Source: Calvatia gigantea
Taxonomy: Eukaryota; Basidiomycota; Agaricomycetes; Agaricales; Lycoperdaceae
Reading direction: 5' to 3'
Assembly: GCA_025093985.1 (NCBI GenBank)
Contig: JACAAK010000009.1
Coordinates: 3,100,001 to 3,164,000 of the forward strand
Length of the DNA: 64,000 bases
Part shown: positions 58,301-64,000 of the stretch, in pieces
Position numbering within the stretch: position 1 is the stretch's first letter
Layout: the number at the start of each line of letters is the position of its first letter
Program-made: the position numbers and the translations under genes
The notes under the pieces: model-generated
Database searches by the model: none
What the model saw: only the letters and a program-made list of their open reading frames with translations
What the model was told of the DNA's origin: nothing

Positions 58301-59230
58301 GAAGAAAGTCGCTGGACAACTGTCGCGCCCTCAGTATTTTGGGCAGAATGCATTTCTATTCAAAAATCCACAGGCTATTCACCCTACTACATCGCCCATG
58401 GCCTCGAACCCCTCCTCCCTTTCGACCTTGCTAAAGCCACATATCTAGCACCAGCACTTACCAAACCTGTCCCTACTGCCGACCTCATTGCCCTACGAGC
58501 AATACAACTGCAAAAACAGCCCCACAATCTTGCACGCGTGAAGGAATTAGTCCTCAAAGCATGATATGCATCCATCCGAGAATTTAACAAGAAGTACAAG
58601 AATACTATCTGTGACTTCAATTTTGATCCTGGCACACTCGTTCTTGTCCGAAATTCACGCTATGACAGTGATGTGGGCAGCAAGACCAAGCCACGCTATT
58701 TCGGCCCTATGATCGTGCTGCGACGAACAACCGGAGGATCGTACATCCTCTCTGAACTTGATGGATCCATCTCCAAGCTCCGTTTCACTGCCTTCCGCCT
58801 TGTTCCTTACCACCCTCGAGACCTCCAAGCCATACCTCTCACGAAGATCACAGACACATCCCCTGATCAACTTGATGACCACACCTACGATGTCGAGCCA
58901 CCCCTCCCTGAAAACAAGTCTTCAAACTTGGTATCTGTCAACATCGGACATTCCTCGCATCACTTATCTACACTCAAAGACCAGGAAACCAAGGTATCCC
59001 GAAGGTGCGCCCTTCCACCCGTAGATAGTTGGGGGCAGCGCTCGGAACCTATGGGTCGTAACACCCTCCGAGTCATACATGGCATTCAACTGCCTGTAGT
59101 TTCCCAACCCTTGGGTTTGTCATTGACCACCGCCACCCCTCGCTCCATCCTGTCACCTCAATTCACAGCTCTTGCTTCGTCATCTACGCACCCGACTGAC
59201 TGGGAGGTCAGTATTAAAACTCCCCAGTAG
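55325..59230 (+). pseudogene. Pol (RT, RNase H, integrase) of the second element
   Basis: The frame is -1 relative to gag-protease and overlaps it. RT: YxSxWFCVLKKDG with TGA at 56018 and 56024 where arginines are expected, then LRLVHDLQPLNTIM, YTVFDLFVGFDQ and FVDDVPVKG (~56360). RNase H-like region: VTLAVDISHIAVSYILSQQG. Integrase: HDELGHKGIFTTHIHLLE...CHECQ, then YIDTMFMP, VTDNGPAF and PVERRHF giving D, D, E. A C-terminal region with PRYFGPMIVLRRT has no chromodomain. Further in-frame stops (56453, about 56489, 57149, about 57200, 57452, about 57620, 58061, about 58562) are TGA. No frameshift was seen. Confidence 0.88.
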
Positions 59231-59231
59231 G

Positions 59232-59941
59232 TGTGGAGACTGCACATTGGCTGCCTTCGGAACAGCACCCAACGAGCATCTCACACTAATCAGTCCGCCC
59301 TCCGAAGATTTCGTCACCCCGACCATTCATCGATCCGTCGCCAATCTGCTCGTTCCTCGCTCACTACACAACCGTCCATTTCACCTGCCATACGTCGTGT
59401 TTTAGACCACTACCCACTTTAATAAAATTTCACTGCACATCTTTCTCGTTACCGACATTTTTTTTCTAATTCAGACTCTTCGCCTCCGTAGTTGCACATT
59501 CACTCGTTGTGTTTCAAAAATTTCAACATTTTACCACAGTTCCCTAGCCTAACCTTCATTATACTAACTCAACTCATTTGCTATACAGATTCAGTATTTG
59601 TAGATAACCGTAGAAATTGAACACCGGACAAGTTGTCTACAGTATAAATACAGTCGAGCCAGTAGAGGCTCGACACCTAGTAATTGGATACCCACTTTTC
59701 TCGCTCTCGAAGTCTCGCTCCGAACTCTCTCAGCATTGTCTCTCGTTGTCGGTCGCTCTCTCGTTGACTCTCAGTCCACGCTCGTTCTGAACTCTTGTCT
59801 TCAACAACGCCATCACTCTCGCTCCTCGTTCTCTTGTGTTCCCGGCCTCTGTCTCTCCCTTCCTGGACCTGGTTTCGAAGCCTCGTGACTGACGGACGCA
59901 GTCACACCCTATTTTCGTTGAACCGCCGCCTCATCTCTTCA
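59232..59941 (+). repeat. 3' LTR of the second element
   Basis: 710 bp, same length as the 5' copy, preceded by CCCCAGTAGG and followed by the CTTT target duplication. Confidence 0.92.
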
Positions 59942-59945
59942 CTTT

Positions 59946-60289
59946 CCTTCCAGGAGCATCGCAGACAAATACTGGAGATATGGCCTAAAAATTGAAGCTC
60001 GGAAACCCCAGGACGTGAGCCAAACATATCATCGATTCCACTCACAACACCTTTATGCTCCCATTCCAACGACCCATTTTCTGGAACGGACAAGTCCGCG
60101 GCTCAAAGGGTTGGCATGGGCCTGCATTTTCAGCCAGTCAATTGGGACCGCTTCCGATTCGTGACCAGCGATCAGACAACATAAATGGGGGAGCGTAAGT
60201 GATTTCCTCTACCATCCCTCTCCGACCATCACCATACAATTCGCCTAGATTTTATATTCGTTCAGTAGTCAGGTAGAGCTATTTTTGAC
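59946..60289. other. Flank right of the second element
   Basis: No supportable gene. It borders the palindromic cluster and probably contains lost upstream exons of the family member at 60290-60675. Confidence 0.4.
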
Positions 60290-60675
60290 ACTACGATCCC
60301 AGAACCGGACGCGTTGCGATTTCGAACACTCGCCAAACAAAATTTACCATCCGGTGCGTGAACCCGTTGCCCTTCGAAATCTCACCAAAGAACGATATAC
60401 TGATCGGTGAAGACGACATCAACATCTGTGTGCCCCCGCCCAACCGAGAGCAAACTGACACGGCTGGTGACGGCGTAGAAGAGATGATCGTGAGGGATTC
60501 TCAGAAGAAACTTGCAGCAGCTTCGATCCCAAACAGCGAGGCAGAGACATTTTAGTTCGAGATGTTTTGTGGAGGTTTTGCTATCTGGGGAGCTGTGTTT
60601 TCAACTTGGGAGAACTGTCAGGTATATGTAAACTCTCGAATCGGTGAAGGAGAACGATGGGAGTTTGTCCAGTGA
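60290..60675 (+). pseudogene. Unrecognised family, second subtype, broken copy
   Basis: C-terminal exon of a relative of the gene at 38440-39256: LPFEISPKNDILIGEDDI, VPPPNREQTDTAGDGVEEMI, then GGFAIWGAVFS and the ending RWEFVQ, parallel to FFTGGFGV and KWELVD of the first subtype. Relative to the partner at 63441 it has an extra base near 60340 (shifting the frame before IRCVNPLPFEI) and TAG at 60553-60555 where the partner has AAG. No start exon was found. Judged a pseudogene. Confidence 0.65.
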
Positions 60676-61222
60676 GGCCTGAGGGTTTGTTCTCTTCTCT
60701 CCCGTGGAAGATTATCATGGCATTGTACGGCATCCCCCTCGTTACTTCCACTCTTCTCTTACCAGTTCCAAAGATGTGTGGTGCATGCCAAAATAGAGAC
60801 GTTGACCTTGTGGCATCCCAAACCAACAAACCCATGAGCACCGGGTTCTCTTGACACTTTGCTCCGTGTGCGGGATGTTTAATGGACATCTGGGGAAGAG
60901 CCCAGAAGCTTCGATTCGACATGTGCTGCGAAGAAGCTGGGGAGTGGCGAGAGTAAGAATAGACCCAACCTTTGGGGAGCAAGCGGCCTGCCAACGTTTG
61001 TGACTTTTATAAATGGCGGAAACATGGCGATAAGGGTACTCTATATATGGGAAGTAGAACGAACAGCTTAGCCCCGCCTGGATATTTCGATCCGGGCTGT
61101 GCTGCAAAGAAGCTCGTGTGTTGGCAAGGGCAAGAAAGAGCCCAAGCCTTTAAAAGTAATGAACGAACCACCGCTGCCTCATAGCACCCCACTAAACATC
61201 TGACCCGGGACTAATTTTCGAC
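60676..61222. other. Shared upstream region in the cluster
   Basis: Inverted counterpart of 63047-63440 and related to 39257-39500. It contains landmarks TTATCATGGCATTGTACGGCAT and ACCAACAAACCCATGAGCAC. No gene. Presumably promoter of the gene at 61223. Confidence 0.5.
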
Positions 61223-62049
61223 ATGGGCATATTCTACGCATATGTAACAGGTCCTCAGCTCGGTAGGTTCCAGAGACTATTCATAGATAGGCTACCAACG
61301 TCACAGTAGTAAGAGGGGCAGATCCCAGGATTAGGCGTGTGCTCGCATTCGTCTCCCAGGATGCATCCGATAGATGGTGGAGAACTCTTCAAGCCTGTCG
61401 GAGGAACTCAAATCAACAGGTGGCGGACTGGCAATTGTCAATGCTGCGGCTCAGCGCCCAATATTACTTGATCGAAGGGTCGATAGTTTGGGGGTTTCAC
61501 ACACAAATTTCATCACCTGCGAGTGGGTTCATTGTCTACCAAATGGACTTCGGTACTCCAGGGGTTCCCCGGATTATTCCACCACCTGCTCGGGCTGATT
61601 ATCTCAATGGAAAAGCGTAAATCTCATACGCAATTCTCATCTCATCTTTCACTGAAATAGGTGGCTACAGGTATTCCATACGGTTATCTGGACATTCGGA
61701 AGCTTTCTGGAGTATCGAGGTGCTGACTACCTTTATTCCTGGTAAATCAGACCTACGTGTTTCAACCACTCGTGTTGGCTCTATGAAGTTCCTCATCCAA
61801 CGAACAAACCCTTTACCTGACGAAGATATCCTTATTGGTTCCGATGAAGTGACTGTGACGACTGTTGTATCTGGCAAGAAGGGGGATACAGTCGCCCTCG
61901 ACGGTGCCTACCTCCAACCGAATAGTAATAAACCCGTTTTCAAATTCAAGTTTGAGGCATTTTTTACTGGAGGTTTTGGCGTTGTAGAAGGGGGCGACAA
62001 AATTGTGTGGAGCGGTGGCCTTGGGGAAAAATGGGAGTTGGTTGCCTAA
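61223..62049 (+). CDS. Unrecognised family gene, member 2
   Basis: Exons 61223-61262, 61307-61616 and 61671-62049 give 242 residues in one frame. Start MGIFYAYVTGPQL; exon 2 has LAFVSQDASDRWWRTLQ, SAQYYLIEGSIVWGFH and PPPARADYLNGKA; exon 3 has YSIRLSGHSEAFWS, RVSTTRVGSMKFLIQRT, FKFEAFFTGGFGVVEGG and KWELVA. Intron positions and phases equal those of the gene at 38440-39256. Exon 3 is nearly identical in sequence to that gene, pointing to recent copying. Function unknown; no signal peptide or membrane span. Confidence 0.75.
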
Positions 62050-62218
62050 AATCGAGTATACCAGGACGCTATTTGAGATAAGATCATGGAGAGGAATTTG
62101 GTGACTCTAGGAAACACGGGCACGGATTGAAGTCTTTCCTCGCTGGTGTGTGGTTTCATCTTCTCTTCCTATCCTAGTATACAGGCTATACATATTTCAC
62201 TATTTCGGAGACCCAATC

Positions 62219-63046
62219 TTAGTCGACCAATTCCCATCGATCTCCAAAACTATCGCTCCGCACGATTTTGTTACCCCCATCTATAATCGCGAAACCCCCA
62301 GTAAAAAATGCTTCAAACTTGAACCTGAATACGGGTTTACTGCGATCCGGTTGGAGGTTGACACCGTCAAGAGCTATCGGACTGCCAACTTTGCCGGATA
62401 CAATGGCTATTATCGCTACTTCATCAGAGCCGACAAGTATATCCTCTCCAGGCTCGCAATGATAAGGTAAAGCAGTTGCCCGTTGGATGAGGAACTTTGC
62501 GGAGCCTACGCGGGTGGTTGAGACACATATGTTTGGTTTATTATGTGTAGTGTCGGTGCCAAACTTTTGGATATCCCAGAAAAAGTTTGAGTGTCCGGAC
62601 AGCCGAATAGAATATCTGAATGTTCGCATGCATTAGCGAAAGGAGATGAGACTTGCATACGAAATTTTACGTTTTTCCATTGAGGTAATCGATTCGAGTA
62701 GGTGGTGGAATAATTTGAAGGGCACTGGGAGCCGTGGAGTCTATAAAGAAGATGTCCTGGATAATGAACCCCTTCTCTGGTGACGATAAACTTTGTTGAT
62801 GAAACATCCAGGCTGCATAACCTTCGATCCAGTAGCATTGTGCGCTCATTCGCACCATGCCCCACTGATCTTTAGGTGCTTTTTTGTTTGTGCCTTTCTG
62901 AGCCTGGAGCGATCTCCACCATCTATCGGACGAATCCTGGGAGACGAATACCAGGATGTGCATCCCTGAGAAGTATTATTCCAACAACACTGTTTGGATG
63001 ACGATGAAGACCAACCACCGAAACCCTTCACAGATACGTAAAACAT
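62219..63046 (-). CDS. Unrecognised family gene, member 3
   Basis: Exons 63046-63019, 62965-62671 and 62615-62219 give about 239 residues. The start is MFYVSVKGFG; exon 2 begins MHILVFVSQDSSDRWWRSLQ and has SAQCYWIEGYAAWMFHQQ; exon 3 has YSIRLSGHSNFFW, RVGSAKFLIQRATALP, FRFKFEAFFTGGFAI and RWELVD. It is more diverged than members 1 and 2 and has a small insertion after ALP. It is convergent with member 2 (tail to tail, 170 bp apart). The ATG at 62959 inside exon 2 is an alternative start. Confidence 0.7.
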
Positions 63047-63440
63047 GCCTGCAGTGGAAGAACGATCCAAGTGAGATGTCCAGTGAGATGTGTGGGTGAA
63101 GTGTGATGAAGTGGCAGTAATCGCCAGCTGCTCCCCATAGGTTGGGTCTATTCTTACTCTCACCACCCCCCAGCTTCTTCGCAGCACATGTCGAATCGAA
63201 GCTTCTGGGCACTTACCCAGATGTTCATTAAACGCCCGGCATACAGAAGGAAGTGTCAAGAGAACCCCGGTGCTCATGGGTTTGTTAATTTGGGATGCCA
63301 CAAGGCCAACGTCGCTATTCTTGGCATACACTGAATTTTTTTGAAACTGGTAAGAGAAGAGGGGAAGTAACGAGGATGCCGGATAATGTAATGATAGTCT
63401 TCCCTAGGAGAGAAGAGAACAAACCCTCAGACCCCAGGTC
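63047..63440. other. Shared upstream region, inverted
   Basis: Inverted counterpart of 60676-61222, about 150 bp shorter. No gene. Confidence 0.5.
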
Positions 63441-63851
63441 TCACTGGACAAACTCCCATCGCTCTGCTTCTCCGACCCGAGAGTCCACATATACCTGACA
63501 GTTCTCCCAAGAAAACACACCTCCCCAGATAGCACAACCGCAACTAAACGTCTCGAACTTAGATGTCTCTGCCTCGTTGTTTGGCGTCGAAGCTGCTACA
63601 AGTTTCTTCTGAGAATCCCTCACGATCATCTCTTCTACGTCGTCGCCAGTCTCCGTGTCGGTTTGTTCCCGATTGGGCGGAGGAACATAGATGCTGATGC
63701 CGTCTTCACCGATCAGTATATCGTTCTTTGGTGAGATTTCGAAGGGCAACGCGCTCACGCACCGGATGATAATTTTGTTTGGCAAGTGCTCGAAATCGCA
63801 ACGCGTCCGGTTCTCGGTAGGGCTCGGTGTGAAATTCCCCAGAAATATCTT
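63441..63851 (-). CDS. Unrecognised family, second subtype, open copy (partial)
   Basis: Last exon of the second-subtype gene, open from about 63851 to the stop at 63441: IFLGNFTPSPTENRTRCDFE, KIIIRCVSALPFEISPKND, VPPPNREQTDTETGDDVEEM, then FSCGCAIWGGVFSWENCQVY and RWEFVQ. Upstream exons would lie beyond 63851 but are not evident before the window ends. It may be complete outside the window or 5'-truncated. The exon frame is intact, unlike its partner at 60290-60675. Confidence 0.55.
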   Translation of the reverse strand, partial: KIFLGNFTPSPTENRTRCDFEHLPNKIIIRCVSALPFEISPKNDILIGEDGISIYVPPPNREQTDTETGDDVEEMIVRDSQKKLVAASTPNNEAETSKFETFSCGCAIWGGVFSWENCQVYVDSRVGEAERWEFVQ

Positions 63852-63957
63852 ACCACGTTTGCAAACATTTGGTTACTAACCCCCATTTATTACCATGTTT
63901 CGAAACATTTGGTTACTTACACTAAAAACAGGTAAGAAATGTTTGCAAACCATGGTA
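63851..63957. repeat. Small direct and inverted repeats at the right edge
   Basis: TACCACGTTTGCAAACATTT (63851 on) and TACCATGTTTCGAAACATTT (63891 on) are direct copies, both followed by GGTTACT. An inverted copy, GTAAGAAATGTTTGCAAACC, lies at 63932-63951. The arrangement resembles the end of a small foldback element. Confidence 0.7.
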
Positions 63958-64000
63958 TTTAATTTAACATGTGTTACAAAATCACCCTGTTCCTGATTCC

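Larger units (their letters stand above)
52004..59941 (+). mobile_element. Second Ty3-like LTR retrotransposon, inactivated
   Basis: Two 710-bp LTRs (52004-52713 and 59232-59941), TGTGGAGACTGC...ATCTCTTCA, flanked by the direct repeat CTTT (52000-52003 and 59942-59945). Internal order gag-protease-RT-RNase H-integrase. RT has FVDDVPVKG rather than YxDD, a form common in a large basidiomycete Ty3-like group. No chromodomain was seen. The pol frame is open from 55325 to 59230 except for TGA codons, so it died by point mutation only. Confidence 0.93.

Noticed and set aside
62846..63331. 161-residue minus-strand ORF including the start of family member 3
   Set aside because: It reads through intron 1 in the wrong frame for exon 2 and into the shared promoter region. 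The three-exon model matches its relatives in intron phase.
1..64000. tRNA, rRNA, CRISPR or bacterial-type operators
   Set aside because: No cloverleaf T-arm motif with matching anticodon stem, no rRNA-like conserved blocks and no regularly spaced repeats were seen by eye. A tRNAscan run would settle the tRNA question.

Overview
The window is nuclear DNA of a filamentous basidiomycete, most likely an Agaricomycete. The grounds are genes on both strands split by many short introns (about 43-60 nt, GT-AG with one GC-AG), basidiomycete protein families (DUF6533 membrane proteins, F-box proteins, HNH_2-type proteins, AIG1-like G-domain proteins) and Ty3/gypsy LTR elements. I saw no tRNA, rRNA, CRISPR array or bacterial-style operon.

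Layout. 0-8.6 kb: two intact minus-strand F-box genes, then a chimeric remnant joining the N-terminal part of an HNH_2-family gene to the C-terminal part of the second F-box gene. 8.6-12.4 kb: poorly coding DNA with weak ORFs. 12.4-21.2 kb: a tandemly duplicated segment carrying a DUF6533 membrane protein gene. One unit is probably functional. The other is split by an inserted, truncated P-loop GTPase gene. 23.6-25.8 kb: an intact eight-exon class I/II aminotransferase (ARO8/alpha-aminoadipate aminotransferase type). 27.5-31.1 kb: a CaMKK/SNF1-activating-type protein kinase with a minimal upstream ORF overlapping its start codon. 32.5-36.0 kb: a decayed HNH_2 pseudogene, then an aldose 1-epimerase-like gene. 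36.4-42.0 kb: a broken F-box gene whose 3' half and flank recur inverted. The loop between the arms holds a gene of an unrecognised family, and the far arm carries a solo LTR and a 120-bp foldback element.

42.3-51.8 kb: a Ty3/gypsy chromovirus (LTR-gag-pol-chromodomain-LTR) with an extra third ORF ending in three zinc knuckles. 52.0-59.9 kb: a second Ty3-like element without chromodomain, with two 710-bp LTRs and a 4-bp target duplication. Both are dead. Nearly all in-frame stops are TGA where the family has arginine, or C-to-T changes of CAG/CAA, a cytosine-deamination pattern. 60.2-64.0 kb: a palindromic cluster of four genes or gene remnants of the same unrecognised family as the gene at 38.4-39.3 kb.

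In sum this is an accessory-type region. Three housekeeping-type genes (aminotransferase, kinase, epimerase) sit among lineage-expanded families that are repeatedly copied, inverted and broken, next to inactivated retroelements. Exon coordinates come from reading splice consensus and frame by eye; no alignment or search was run.
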